In this document: positions 36,208 through 47,935 of the stretch, in pieces
Layout: every line of letters begins with the position of its first letter
Numbering within the stretch: position 1 is the first letter of the stretch
Assembly (NCBI GenBank): GCA_000827265.1
Contig: KN834773.1
Span: 610,541-674,540 of the forward strand
Length of the DNA stretch: 64,000 nucleotides
Origin: Collybiopsis luxurians FD-317 M1
Lineage: Eukaryota > Basidiomycota > Agaricomycetes > Agaricales > Omphalotaceae
Direction: 5' to 3'
Notes under the pieces: model-generated
The model's input: only the letters and a program-made list of their open reading frames with translations
What the model was told of the DNA's origin: nothing
The model's database searches: none
Translations under genes and position numbers: made by a program

Positions 36208-38677
36208 TCATACCCTTCTCTTCTTCATCATCCTCTTGGAGTTGGAGTTGGAGCTGGACGAATCCGATGTAGTCCACCAGAGCGTTGTCAAACCGGTGGG
36301 GAAGGAATATTTGACCTGGCGATGGCAAAGGTGTGAGTGGGTTGGAATTTTTGAATAAGGGAGGAAGGGAAGGGGACAACGCGTACCTGTCTCCCTTGGA
36401 ACGAGATAGTCTTATCCGCCGCACCGTTCGCTACATCAAGAAAAAAACGCAGAAGTCAACACCCGTCTCTAGCCGAACAAAAAAAAAAACACATACCATT
36501 CATCACAACAAGCGAATACCTATCTCCCGTAACATACCCCACAACATTCAACCCATCCCCTCCAGAAACCTCGATCCTCTTACCGAGGGTACTCCCGTCG
36601 TCGCTGATGAACGCCCGAGCATAGTGCGCCATGGTGTAGTACTCTTGATTCGGAGTCACCTTGCTCGTGGTGACGGTACTCACGCCGCGACAGCCGTTTC
36701 CGCAACTGTCGGAGCCGGGGTACGTAGCTTTGCCGTTGTCAGCAGAGGCGAGGAGCCACATCATGCCCTACAAACGGGAAAGTAGTATGTGGTTTTTGGT
36801 TGTGTTAGTAACGGGACGGTGCCACGGGTGAGGATTGATACGAACCGTAGCGGTATTCTGTGCGGTAAACCTTTGATCGATGCGAAATGAGCTCGGGATA
36901 ACGGGGGAAATGAGTTGAGCAGACTTACAGATTATTAACATACCACTGCATATCGGTCCAAAAGTCCGAACCGGTTGTTCCAGTGCATTCGGTGAGGTAC
37001 ATCGCCTTGGATGAGTCATGTCAGTCAGTCTGCATGATAGCCGTACCCGGGAGTATGGGTACGTTTGGAAGGGAAGGGAGGGAGTTGAGAGTCGGGGTCG
37101 AGGTCGGGGATGGGGATGGGGGGTAAGAGACGGACGAGTCAAATTTGATAAATACCTTGTTAGGATACTTTGAATGAAACTGTTGCGTTTCGTTCACGTT
37201 TCCACCGTAGCAGTGAAACCTGCGAACCAGAAGAGTAAGATTCATATCATAACGTAGAGCGCGTAACGCATGTGTAAAACTCACGCTACAGCGTCGAAGG
37301 CATCCTGAGCGTCTTGTACCTTATAAAACGGGGGAGGCTTCGATACAGTCGCTTCGGAGAGGCGGAGAATGAGCTTACCACGGTGACCGGATAACTAGCT
37401 GCGTTATCCCAGTTGTGCTAGATCAGTCCCCGTGGGTTAGTTCAGCGTAAACAAACGACACTCCAAAGAAACCTCACCTCGTATCCAACGACCTTGATGT
37501 CCTTGAGGTCATTCTTATCGAGCAGACTTCGCAACGATTTTCCGATCGTAGCCATATCGCTCGCCGACATCTTGCAACTGGGATAATTGGAGTTGCTGTT
37601 TTCGGGCTCGTTCTGGATGGAGATGGCAACTACGGGGAGGTTCTTGGCTTTGAAAGCTTGGACGGCTTTGAGAAGATAGGTAGGATCTGGGCGGGAGATA
37701 AGAAAAGGCGCGGTTATGGAGGGGTAAGGATATACTTGCATGCGTCTATCATACCGCTCTTCAAAGAACCTCCGTTCATAGAGTTGTTGTCCTTCATCCA
37801 TGCGGGCTGTAGATAACAAAGAGTTTATTAATATTCGCGCTCGGGCGGTTTCGTCCGCCTGCACGTAGACGACTGATACTCACAGGAGACCAAGGGAGGA
37901 TGTGAATCTAGGAGAATAGAGTCAACGCGTATTCGATATAGATATTACTTGCCAATTCAACTAACCTTTGCGTACTTGTTGACGGCGACGATGTCTTTCA
38001 ATACCGAGAAGAGATACGAAGGTGCGTTATCAATCTTGAAAGATTTGAAAGACGTATCGCCGCTCGTGTCGTCCAAGCTGTAAGCTAAGAAGAACGGATG
38101 GCAAATTGAGCTCTCGATTAATCGATAGAAGGTTTTGAGGTATTTACATTTGTATGAAAAGTCGGAGGCACCGATGGGAACGCGTAGATAGTTGAGCGCC
38201 GCGCCTTTAGTCGTGAAAGTTTCCTTGAGGTAGCTGTTGTACTTGTCGGAATCAGCATTCTTGAGGTCGTTCATCGCCTTTGCAGCGGAGTCCGCTGATC
38301 ACAATATAATGGTCAGAAAGATAACCATTATCTGAGAACTTTTCTGAGACGCACTAATAGAACCACCGAATCCAACCATTTGTTGGTACACCTTGGTTTC
38401 GTCGATAGTAATATCGGCCGATCCGCTTCCAGAAGCGAATGAAGAAGACGTGGATGCGGCTTGAAGCAGCTTTTTCTGGTCAGAGGTCGTAACCTAAAAA
38501 ACCAAAGTGGCTCATCAGCTTCGACCGCAACCACCGCCACTGTACGTCGACAAAGAGGCGAGAAAGAAGAAAACTTACAATTCCACTGATCGTCTGTCCG
38601 TGAACGGGCTGGATCCAGCTGAAAATGCACGCGAGGGTGGCAAAGAAGAGAGTGAACTGGCTGGAAAACTTCATCAT
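36208..38677 (-). CDS. GH30 glycoside hydrolase (endo-beta-1,6-galactanase-like), secreted
   Basis: Fifteen exons (38677-38579, 38493-38355, 38294-38148, 38084-37966, 37907-37884, 37806-37755, 37686-37478, 37417-37379, 37319-37285, 37219-37156, 37005-36929, 36870-36846, 36767-36497, 36430-36387, 36315-36208) give 483 residues. A signal peptide covers about 1-27 (SQFTLFFATLACIFSWIQPV, then HG). Family landmarks are QMVGFGGSITDSAAKAM, LRVPIGASDFSY, IHILPWSP, the acid/base motif SIQNEPE (Glu220) and the nucleophile motif MYLTECTG (Glu315). The spacing fits GH30. Such enzymes cleave beta-1,6-linked galactan or glucan outside the cell. The end is odd: after the usual TTLWW strand comes a Ser/Asn-rich and very basic tail (KRMMKKRRV). 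Two decayed relatives lie in the window. It appears intact. Confidence 0.9.
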
Positions 38678-39284
38678 CGTTATATTGATACAGTAAAACT
38701 TGAACCGTGGATGTTAAACGAGCGAGATATGATGAGCTAGGGCCGGCCTAGAGACGAGGAGAAGGAGAGCGCTAAAGGGTAAGAAAGAAAAGGGAATTAG
38801 GTCCTGCCTGGGGAATATCGATCCTGAACCAGAGGGGCGACTTGGGAATTTCACGCGAAAGGACAAAGGCCACTTTTATAAACAATAATCAACTGACCGT
38901 GAGATTCGGAAAGGTTATCATCCGCCGGGCGCGTATCAGTTTGGCTGTGCTGCCTCGAGGCAGTACTGTGCCTAGTGGGCGCGTTCATATAAGCTGGTGC
39001 TCATACGGGGCTCGGATGGGGCTTAGATGGGCTTGGGTGTTTAGTATTGCTGTCCGAATGAACGGAAGGTCCAGAATATTTGGTACCGGAGCATGGGCTT
39101 TGCCTTAGCTTGAAACAGTCGGACAATGAAACCAGGGCAGAAGGAGAATAATGGTACCACAGTTTCACCTTTAGCGTCCAACAGCATATAATACACAATA
39201 TGTATCGACATTCATAGGATTTAAAATCAATACTAATACGATATTACTCTTGGTTTCAATCCAGGGGTACGGTCACAAAGATAG

Positions 39285-39320
39285 CACAGCAGCCCGGGGT
39301 TCGATTCTCCGCATTGGAAT
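39285..39320 (+). repeat. tRNA 3'-half-like repeat 1
   Basis: CACAGCAGCCCGGGGTTCG followed by ATTCTCCGCATTGGAAT. It contains a B-box-like GGTTCGATTC and can form a T-arm (CGGGG/CTCCG). No matching D- or anticodon arm was found upstream, so it is not a full tRNA gene. Confidence 0.5.
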
Positions 39321-39951
39321 CCACGTCTTGTCCCTTCTTTTTCTTGATTTATGTACGTATCTCATATGAATTTCGGGAAAACTGCCTATCACTGCTATCA
39401 ATGTCCCAGAGTTACAATTGGGCAAATAAATCCTTTCTTTTGAGCGCATTTTCCATCTGTTACTCTTCAAATTTCCAATTTAAGCTCTTATATATGTATG
39501 CAAGAGGCCTATTAGCTTTACGGTGTTAAATGTTATGAGAAAAACATTGAGGATTTTCTGAAAGTATTGAAACTCCTGTTGCAAGTCACTTTCCGATGCC
39601 GGCTCGTACTTCAACAGCTTCAAAACTCCCAAAACTTATACTGTAGCTAGATAAGATCTATTTAATACTCATTCACCCGTTCCGCAGGTTTTGGGACCTG
39701 AGTATCACCTAGAACTTGCCTCGGACAGGCCAGGAGAGCGTAAGCTGCAATTTTCCCATACACTTCGGAATCGCCGGACCAGATTGCAACTCCCGCCCTT
39801 TTCTGACCTCAAACCGGCTTCGCGTTGGCTACACCTAGAGCCATTCTAAAATCTTCAAAACAGAGCTCATCCACTGAAAAAAGCACAAGTTTTTCTATAC
39901 CGACATTTTCGGTTGCAAGTCTAGGACATTGATAGTACCTTCTTGTGTTCT

Positions 39952-39987
39952 CACAGCAGCCCGGGGTTCAATTCCCCGCATTGGAAT
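39952..39987 (+). repeat. tRNA 3'-half-like repeat 2
   Basis: The same core as at 39285, with a perfect T-stem (CGGGG/CCCCG around TTCAATT). The flanks differ from copy 1, suggesting dispersed SINE-like or tRNA-fragment repeats. Confidence 0.5.
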
Positions 39988-40223
39988 TGCTGGCTTGATT
40001 GTGTTTTTGTTTCTGGTAGAACACCCTGGCGAACCACAGTTTATTCTCAATCCTGAACTACGCTGTCGACTGGTTTTGTCTTTTTCTCAACGCTTTCCAG
40101 AGTCTAAAGCCTTCCTAAATAGATATCCTCAGATAAGCAGACCGGTCCCCATTGCTCTCATTAATCCTATCCATCTTAGTCCCGTCTTTCATCTCCTCAT
40201 CATCAGAATATTGCACAGAACAG

Positions 40224-40246
40224 CACAGCAGCCTCGGGATTAGAAT
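40224..40246 (+). repeat. tRNA 3'-half-like repeat 3 (degenerate)
   Basis: CACAGCAGCCTCGGGATTAG retains the start of the core, but the T-arm is lost. Confidence 0.35.
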
Positions 40247-40889
40247 ATCATGACCGCCATGTTAGTTTTCTTGCTTTTTAAAGAAAACTCCTACGTGAGG
40301 TACAGGAACAGCCGGTCCAGAGTGATCATGGACATTGATACGTACCTCGCTATACTGTACACCAAGAAAATGTCTCAATTGCTGGCTGAGATGGCCATTA
40401 GCTGTCAAAATGACAGGAGCTAGACCTCGCATTGTCATCAGCACCTAGCTGGGGCCCTGAAAATGCAGCCGGTTACTAAATATTAGCGGGGATACCGCGA
40501 TCCAACATCTTGACTTTTTTTTTCCTACATTGTGCGGGTGCCACATGAATCTTTACCTACATTGAATATTCGAGACTCGAGTGAGAATCTCTAGGGGACT
40601 TTTCAGTCATTTCAAACATTAGAAACCACATACGACGGTCGAAACACTAAGGAAATCAGGAGCATTACTACCCAGCTCTGAACGGACGTAAGTAGGTCTG
40701 ATTCTACTGATCCAGGCAGCAAGTCTGATATACACAACGGAACTCCGAGTCAGGAGTGAGCGCTGATTTATATGCTCTTCCGTGAAGCAAATTTAACATT
40801 GCATCGCTTGCCATATCTTCCGGATCATCTGTCCTAAGATTATGCAAAGTCATGTCAGCTGGTGATCACTACACAAGTGATAAACATCT

Positions 40890-41117
40890 ATTTTTAACCA
40901 ACAACCATGTCTGATATCGCAATCACAGTGCCTAAGATCCTTAAATAAGTACATATAAGCGATGTAAAATTGACAATCAAAGTAACTGCTGACCCATCAG
41001 ATGTATGATGAGCCTCGATTGTTCAATTGCCCTTGTTCTAAATTTGTTTAAAGCTAACACTCTATACTGATATCTCAACAATCTTAAGCATAGCACCCAT
41101 GAGTCACCATATAAGAG
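40890..41117 (+). promoter_or_regulatory. Promoter block of DUF6533 copy C (apparently doubled)
   Basis: One block reads ACCAACAACCATG, then TGATATCGCAATCACAGTG (40912) and ATATAAGCG (about 40957). A second reads TGATATCTCAACAATC (41068) and CATATAAGAGCC (41108-41119), 40-60 bp before the ATG at 41166. The order matches copies B, D and E, so the promoter segment seems duplicated here. Confidence 0.5.
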
Positions 41118-41165
41118 CCAGAACGAAGACACTAGTTTGTCATCGACTTTTTTACTATACGCGTT

Positions 41166-43139
41166 ATGGCTATTGCAGCACAGTTTGGTCTTGTCTTGGA
41201 GGTAATTCGTACTGGTCACGCTTCATATGCTAGTATTGGTCAGCAACATTCTCCTTGCAGATTTTCCCTATTGACCGAGAGTGCATGTCCAGTGGCGGTC
41301 TTTACTATTCTGTTTTATGATTTACTTTTGACAATTGACAAGGAGGTAATGTTTCTGGCACTAGGCTAAACTTGAGGCTCATATCCAAATTACAGATAAA
41401 ATACATTTGGGAGTAAGTACCGCCGTGCCTTTGTGCCATGCTAAATTCTATTGGGTTTGATACCTTACGCTTGAAGATCACCCTGGAAGGTGCCAAAATT
41501 TCTTTACATATTCGCAAGGTATTATGGCCTTGCCTTTGTGGGGTGAGAAGATTTCCTTATTTGTTTAAGTCTCTGAATACTTACCTCGATAATCAGCTCC
41601 ATCCTTATCAGTGTGTTTATATTTGTCTGTAAAGATTATCTGATTGGATGACGATAATTACAGTGTTCAATGGCCCAAACCACTCCACAAAGGTGAGAAT
41701 AACTCATTTCTAGTTTTTTTAGTAGTAATTAATAAAAGATACAACAGACATAAGTAGCTGGAAAATGCCCCAAGTTTGGTTGATGCACAAGCTAATGCAA
41801 GATTCGAAGTTGCAAAACTTATCTCGGATGGGCAGTGATGTAAGCACTGTTTTTTATTGTATTCTCTACTAGACAGCGATTCATTGAAAGGGGTGGGCCG
41901 TTTATATTCACCACATCAATAAATGTGATCTTAAGCCTCCGACTTTACGCTTTGTATCAATCCAGTAAGATAGGTGTGTCTAATCATACCTAAATGTAGT
42001 CGGTAGAATTTCAGACTAATTCGAACGCTGATGTTGAAGTTCTTGCTCTCATTGTATCTCTCATGATAGGTATGTATTTTAGCATAAAATCAAAGGACTT
42101 GTAGTCAATGACTAAACTATCTGATGCAGGGGAGTTTGCTGTGAGCAATCATCCTTTACTGAGGAATCTGATATCCTCAATGATCCTGAAATCAGATGGA
42201 ATTTTGGGGCAGTTACAAGTTTTTGACCTTGGAAACTGGCGTTCCATTCACTGATCTGGATGCTCTCACACCCTTTATCCCCGAAATCAAGCATGTGTAT
42301 CCTGAATGCGCATATGGAGAGCTACCAGCAACAACCCTTCCTATGGTAATATAGTGAGGGTGCTTAGAATCTTTTCTTCAGGGTTTAAAGCTGACTGAGT
42401 GTGAAGCATCCCTACACTTGTTGTTTCAGGTAAAACATTTTTGGTATTTGACTTATTTTGAAAAAAATCTAATGTGATTAGCAATCTTTTTCTGCTTCAT
42501 GGCTTACAAGTGTTTCAAATATGCTTCATGGAGATCAGCTTCTGCAACGCAGATTCATAGAACAGATCAAAGTGCTGGTCTTCACCTGACAGCCTCTACT
42601 CCTGAGAACATTATCATTTATTTCTTTAGGGATGGAACTGTTTACTTCTTCTTGTAAGTATTGACCTCCAAGCAGTTTGAAATTCTAATGATTCATTTTT
42701 TCAGAGTTTTTTTGTAGGTTTCAGCTAAGACTGCGCCTGCTATTACTATGTTAATCAAAACCCTGCCTGTAGCGACTGTCCTTGTTACCTTGCTGATGGT
42801 CACATTTCAAACTTCTGCGATTGGATTCGCTTCTATTCCGTGAGTTTCTAGATTTCAGCTTTTTTGATTTTACCTTCTAGATGTGTAATTGCTTTTTTTT
42901 TTCTCCCTTTGACTAGATGGGTTGTGGGGGCCTACTCGGTTGCTGTACGTGTTTGGAAATACCACTGAATTCAATTCTTACTATTGTATTGTTTCTAGGG
43001 GACCAAGCTCATTCTCAATTTGCGTGAAGCAATGGACATTGATCCAACCAATTCAGAGGCTACAGTCCGCCATTGGCATGATTCAAGACACTCAAGTTCT
43101 GGTTTAAGCTACTTCAGTCCTTCAGCAAGCTCCACATAG
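41166..43139 (+). CDS. DUF6533 domain multi-pass membrane protein, copy C
   Basis: Exons 1-4 are 41166-41238 (MAIAAQFGLVLEVI), 41293-41345 (VAVFTILFYDLLLTI), 41396-41412 (17-nt micro-exon, IKYIW) and 41477-41542 (WKVPKFLYIFARYYGLAFV, DUF6533 core). These lengths (73, 53, 17, 66) equal those of copy B exactly. Later exons carry LRLYALYQSSK (about 41885-41972), FLTLETGVPFTDLDALTPF (about 42196-42345), FFRDGTVYFFL (about 42488-42655), a VATVLVTLLMVTF membrane segment (about 42775), WVVGAYSVA (about 42917) and a last exon with GTKLILNLREAMDID ending at TAG 43137-43139. Exons between 41543 and 41885 are uncertain. It is the most diverged of the tandem copies and lacks any visible nonsense change. 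Function is unknown. Confidence 0.78.
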
Positions 43140-44139
43140 ATCCATGCCCGTCGACGAGTGCAATTGGATTTGATACAGGATGGAAACGGGGTTACTCATA
43201 TTTGGGTAATTGATAAATCTGCGCTATGGGATTTGACAAAAATATCAATAGTCAGTATATCAAAGCTGTGAGAATGGAAGCTATCAATGTTAAGGCTGTA
43301 CGGCTCCGTCCGGCTAGTTGACCCAGAGTTGACCGTATAAACTGCAAACCGCCGCCCATGGTAACTGATTTAACACAGCTTTTAACTTCTTTTTCTTTCC
43401 CACCAGTATGGGCCTTTGCCCTCATTACATAAGATGAGAATGCATATGGATTTTTGAAGATGGCATGCATATAAAGCCAGAGACGAGGGGTGGGACGCTA
43501 CTGAAACCAGGAGACTGAGTACCAGCCTCACTCTGGACAGATTTAACATCACACTACTAAATCCCCTCAGTGAAAGGCCGGGATCTGACCGTAACTGTAA
43601 TACACAAGGTCGTATGGGTATCCGTATGGTGTCCCGTAAAGGCAGCCAAGCTCACCTGTAAGCATGCAGTGTGGGTCCATGGACCATACGGGTGCCTTGT
43701 ACGGTGGTGTAAATTGGCAAAATAGAATGTTTGCTTCATTAGCCCGCGGCATCAATGGAACTCGCTAACGTACACCGTACACAGCCTTTACAGGTACCAC
43801 AAGCCGTCCCGTACCGGCAAGAATTGGTAATATAAAGCAGTGCCGACCTTTAGTGAGAGGTGAGCCAAAGGCTCATCCATGAAGCAAGATGAACATTACA
43901 TCAAAGGAACACGGGAGTAAGAGCCATATTAAAGCCTGAGAAACGCTCAACTCTGAAGCAGATTTAACATCATACTAACTTCACCGCTTGGATCTGAGGT
44001 TGTCTCTCAAATCCTAACGTGCGTGGGGCGGGTGATGGGGTGGTTCAGGCCTGATTTATTCAGGCGACGACAACATGATTAACGAGGTTTTTTTCATGAG
44101 TGCGGCATAACTCATTTCAGAAGACGTGGCCTCATACAA
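43140..44139. other. Spacer between DUF6533 copies C and D
   Basis: No gene. GCAGATTTAACATCATACTA at 43967 recurs as ACAGATTTAACATCACACTA near 43538, a trace of local duplication. GTATGG/CCATAC words form short palindromes around 43600-43700. Confidence 0.4.
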
Positions 44140-44204
44140 GTAACATCGTGTGATATCACAATGACGGGATAGAAGATTTTTGGACGCATATGAGCCATAT
44201 AAAG
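44140..44204 (+). promoter_or_regulatory. Promoter block of DUF6533 copy D
   Basis: TGATATCACAATGACGGGAT starts at 44151 and a TATA box ATATAAAG lies at 44197-44204, 40 bp before the ATG. It matches the B, C and E blocks in order and spacing. Confidence 0.55.
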
Positions 44205-44243
44205 AGACAAGATTGTCATTGCCTTCTGTCTGACAAGCCCATT

Positions 44244-46266
44244 ATGGAAGATCTAACTCTCCTCGATTCTCTCCTTGAGTTAATACGTGACCGCCGTGTT
44301 GAATATGCTAGTACTTGTTAGTGACCCATTCCTTTTAGATTTTTCTGCTTATTGAATCAACGTATATAGTAGCAGCTTTGATTGTTCTGGGTTATGACTG
44401 CCTTTTGACATTTGACAAGGAGGTAGTGTTCCAGGAACTTCCATTTCATTGAGTATGACTCATATCCAAATTATAGATTGCATACATCTGGAAGTAAACA
44501 AAACTTCACCCATTTATCTTGCTGAATTTAATAAAACTTAATGTGTCCAAGATCATCCTGGAATTTACCCAAGTGGCTTTATTTGTATGCAAAATATTAT
44601 GGTCTTGCCTATTTAGGGTAATCAATTTTTGCCACTTGCGAGTACTAGTCCTGAAATTTTATTTCACTTAGGTCGACTCTTATCAGTGCGTTAGTCTATA
44701 TTTGATTGGGGAATCTGAAATATAACTTTCAACAGTCTCTAATGGTTTCAATCTCTCCTCTGAGGCGAGTCAATATATTTTTGCATCCAGATCTCACTAA
44801 AAGAGTAATTTCATTATAGATGTATGTGAATGGAAGCCAATTTGGTAATGGATATGCTAATATAGTAAGGTTTGAAGGTGCAAAAATTACCTACGGTGGA
44901 ATATATTGTAAGCTATTGGATATCCAAAGACAGTCTTCTGTCAGACTCACTTAACTGTTGTTTTTTTTTGTTTCAATATTCAAAAGGGGAGGGCCATTAA
45001 TCTTCACCACTTTGGTAAACATCATCTTGGGCTTTCGACTTTATGCTTTATATCAATCGAGCAAACTTGGTGTGTTTCAACTTTCAAGTACAGGAATATT
45101 ATGATGAAAACTAATGGCTTAATATCTTAACTCAGTCCTTGCTTTGATTATATTGTTTATAATAGGTGCGCCAACTTTTAAAACATTGAACGAGTTCATG
45201 AAAACATAGATTATACAAGGTGAATTTCTTGTAAGTGTCTGATAGTTGAAGCAATATTTGCCATCCTCAAGGGCTTTGAATCTAGGCAGAACTGTGGGGA
45301 TGTGTGAAAGTTGTTATGCTGGAATCGAAAGGACTTCTCATTGATCTCAATACTCTGAAAGCTCTTGAGCCAGATATCAAGCATGTTCTGCCTGGATGTG
45401 TGCTATCTGGACAGTACCCATCATTGAACTTCACTTTGGCATCATAGTAAAATATTCATTTGTTTTCAAGAATCAGCTGTACAAACTAACTGAATTTCTA
45501 GTATTCCAAATCTATTTGTGTCGGGTAACATTTGCAATATGCAGTGAATACAAACTTTTGAAGGTTTACTCAAGTTTTCTTTTCTAGGGGCTTTTTTTTG
45601 CCTTGTTGCATTTAGATTTTTCAAGACCTCCCCATCGAGGCTCTGGTTTGCACGTCGGGATAATCAAGGAACCATTCACGCAAACATCATCTCAGGAAAT
45701 GTTGTTGTTAGCTTTTTTAGAGATGGAACTATTTTCTTCTCGTTGTGAGTTTCAGCCATTACTCAGCCAACCTTTGAAATAGTTTACTAAGAACTAAACA
45801 CTTACTAATGCTTTACAAATTTACAGGGTTTTCTGTAAGTTCTAAACCAAATCCAGCTTCTGATGCCTGATACAATTGCATTTTAGCGGCTATACTGATC
45901 GGGATGATGCTGACGATCCTCAAACCTGCTCCGAGTGCTGCCTTTTTACCGTAAGTACTATACTATACTCTTCATCTCTCCAATATCACGTTGTCTCCGA
46001 GCTCAAGCGCAAACTCTGACGTGTCATCTTTCAACTTTGGTAGATGGATTGTTGTGGCATACTCGTTGGCAGTGAGTGCATACATACATACGCTATTTGG
46101 GTCCTGTGTTTTACACATATACTGGTAGGGAACAAAGCTAATCCTCAATCTTCGTGAAGCAGCCGCCACATCGTCGGGAAAGTTGGCAAATACCGGGGGA
46201 GGAGAGCTTGCTTACATTTCGATGGGCCATATTGACATAACGGTATCTTCCGTTACGCCCAGTTAA
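44244..46266 (+). CDS. DUF6533 domain multi-pass membrane protein, copy D
   Basis: Exon 1 is 44244-44316 (MEDLTLLDSLLELI). Exon 2 encodes LAALIVLGYDCLLTF. Exon 3 is a 17-nt micro-exon, 44477-44493 (IAYIW). Exon 4 encodes SSWNLPKWLYLYAKYYGLAYL. Later come LRLYALYQSSK-like (about 44990-45070), an exon with WGCVKVVMLESKGLL and IKHVLPGC (about 45284-45445), a LVAFRFF-containing exon (about 45590-45745), WIVVAYSLA (about 46044) and a last exon with GTKLILNLREAAATSSGK ending at TAA 46264-46266. The exon following exon 4 lacks an obvious donor, so the middle of the model is uncertain. A convergent GH30 relic follows within 300 bp, as after copy A. Confidence 0.72.
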
Positions 46267-46529
46267 AGCTGACCGAGGAACTTTTTAATGTTCGTCAAAT
46301 ACGAGCGCAGATTGTTTTCAGCGCTTGATTCTATCATGATCAGCGATACCCACACAAAATTGGATAGCAGGTAAAATAAAGTATTGAACCGCCTGATGAC
46401 CCCAGGCTACTTTAAGCTCCAACTTTCCGGACCAACCCCCGGACATCTCATTACTTAGTTCCGGGGACTTAGAAGGATGGCGCGCAGCTTACAATCTGAG
46501 AAATAAGGACCTCCGTAGGGTTTCAACGT

Positions 46530-46900
46530 TCGTAATCATACGTTCATGCAGGCGGAAGTAGAGGTGGATAAGGCTTCTAGAGCGTCGTTGGACCGATGAG
46601 GACGGAGTGTTTCCAGTTGAACCAACGACAGCATATGCATTAGGGCAAGGCCTTTCGATGATGGGAGGAAAGAAAAAGGAAATAATCCGTACCTATTTCC
46701 CTTGAAACGAAACGGTCTTGACTGTCACACCTTTTAACTACACCAACATGAGTAAAATGAATACGTAGAGCTCACAGAAAATTAAGAAAAAGACCATGCA
46801 TTCAGGTCGACGAAGGGATATCTATCGTCCGTAACATCATTTGTACGATAAGTCCGTGTCGGAGACTCCGAGGGGAGCGCATAGATAGCTCAGCGCCATG
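46530..46900 (-). pseudogene. GH30 glycosidase relic 3
   Basis: Similarity to the intact GH30 gene starts at its 3' end. 46530-46620 resembles 36200-36300, 46690-46735 resembles 36383-36430, and 46800-46850 resembles 36490-36530. At about 46845 it jumps directly to sequence like 38148-38210 (YLRVPIG region). About 1.6 kb of internal exons, including both catalytic Glu codons, are deleted. Confidence 0.7.
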
Positions 46901-47935
46901 CCACGAAGCAGTTTTGAAGATGCCCTAATATATGCATCGAGATCTGCATTATGGTCAGAAGAATCGACATTGAATGCGGAGAAGCAACTCGATTTGCTGC
47001 ATCACAATTTTCAAGATGTTGATGACCGTTCGCTTTTGTTCTCCAGATTGAATCAAGCAATCCCGGGACCGGGTAAGCATTGTATTTTTCATGTCAGGTC
47101 AGGTCAGGACTTAATTAGCGGCTAACTTCATTACTGCCGTGTCGTTGCTCAGAAGCCGGTGGTTTCTTCAAGGAAGTTCCGAGCATGCGACCGCAAACCA
47201 GGAATTCCAGAACCGCAATCGGCATCGGGCCGGTTGGGCTGAGCACGTGCAATGCCGGGATGGCCACGGGAAAATAGAAACCGGCCGCCAATATGTGCAG
47301 GAGCTCTGCTGTTGCTCGATTTCGATAAAGTTCCAAGCTTTCTTCCTCCAGACATCCCAAAAACATACGTCTCAGAGAGGGCAAGTGCCTCGACTCACTC
47401 TGCTTCGAACTCTGTCATCCACATCTTGACCCCTTTCTTGAGCTGCAGGTCCCATGACCCTCGACTCAATCTCATCGCGGCGTTAACAGAACTTAACACC
47501 TTTTTCTATTACCTCCACAATGCGACTGCAATCCTACAAGTATCGAACGATCTTTCTTGTCAATATGTCAATTTTTTTCTTAGGCACCTAAATAATTGTT
47601 CTATCTATATGCATCCCGAAAGCCTCAAAATCCACAAAGCCTGTATTTGGCGTTTCTGGCTCCCACTGGCGAACGCGTCACGCTGAATCGAGCTTGAAAT
47701 TACATACTACAAATATGAATATCGGCCGACTCGAGGCTCTTTGGGTAGGGTAACTACAAAAAGGCAACGCAAATCGGGCTTTTACTGGACAAGTTAAGCA
47801 ATTTATCCATGCGGGTCGTTCACTTTGAAGACCTAAAAACAGGCTTCCTCGGCTTATCTTGCTATTGGAAAAAAGTATAAAAGCAATTCCACGAGCCCCC
47901 TGTCCTTCACTTCGTTTCCCCCTACCTAGGCAACG
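46901..47935. other. Intergenic with unrecognised open frames
   Basis: A plus-strand frame of 144 codons (47252-47686) overlaps several others in this GC-rich stretch and has no recognisable motif. The segment directly before 47936 contains AAAAAAGTATAAAAGC near 47870-47885, a likely TATA region for the esterase gene. Confidence 0.4.
47866..47890 (+). promoter_or_regulatory. TATA-like element of the SGNH esterase gene
   Basis: GTATAAAAGC lies about 60 bp before the ATG at 47936. The TATA match and spacing are seen in the sequence; promoter use is inferred. Confidence 0.45.

Larger units (their letters stand above)
38678..40889. other. Intergenic with tRNA-like repeats
   Basis: No protein gene was seen. 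Three related tRNA T-arm-like segments are listed separately. The 38800-39000 part is GC-richer and may hold the GH30 promoter. Confidence 0.4.

Noticed and set aside
36179..36424. Separate small gene on the minus strand (Gln/Glu-rich frame)
   Set aside because: It is an alternate frame over the last GH30 exons and intron. The exon model explains the sequence.
47252..47686. A 144-codon gene before the esterase
   Set aside because: No recognisable motif, no convincing splice or promoter context, and it overlaps several equally long frames on both strands.
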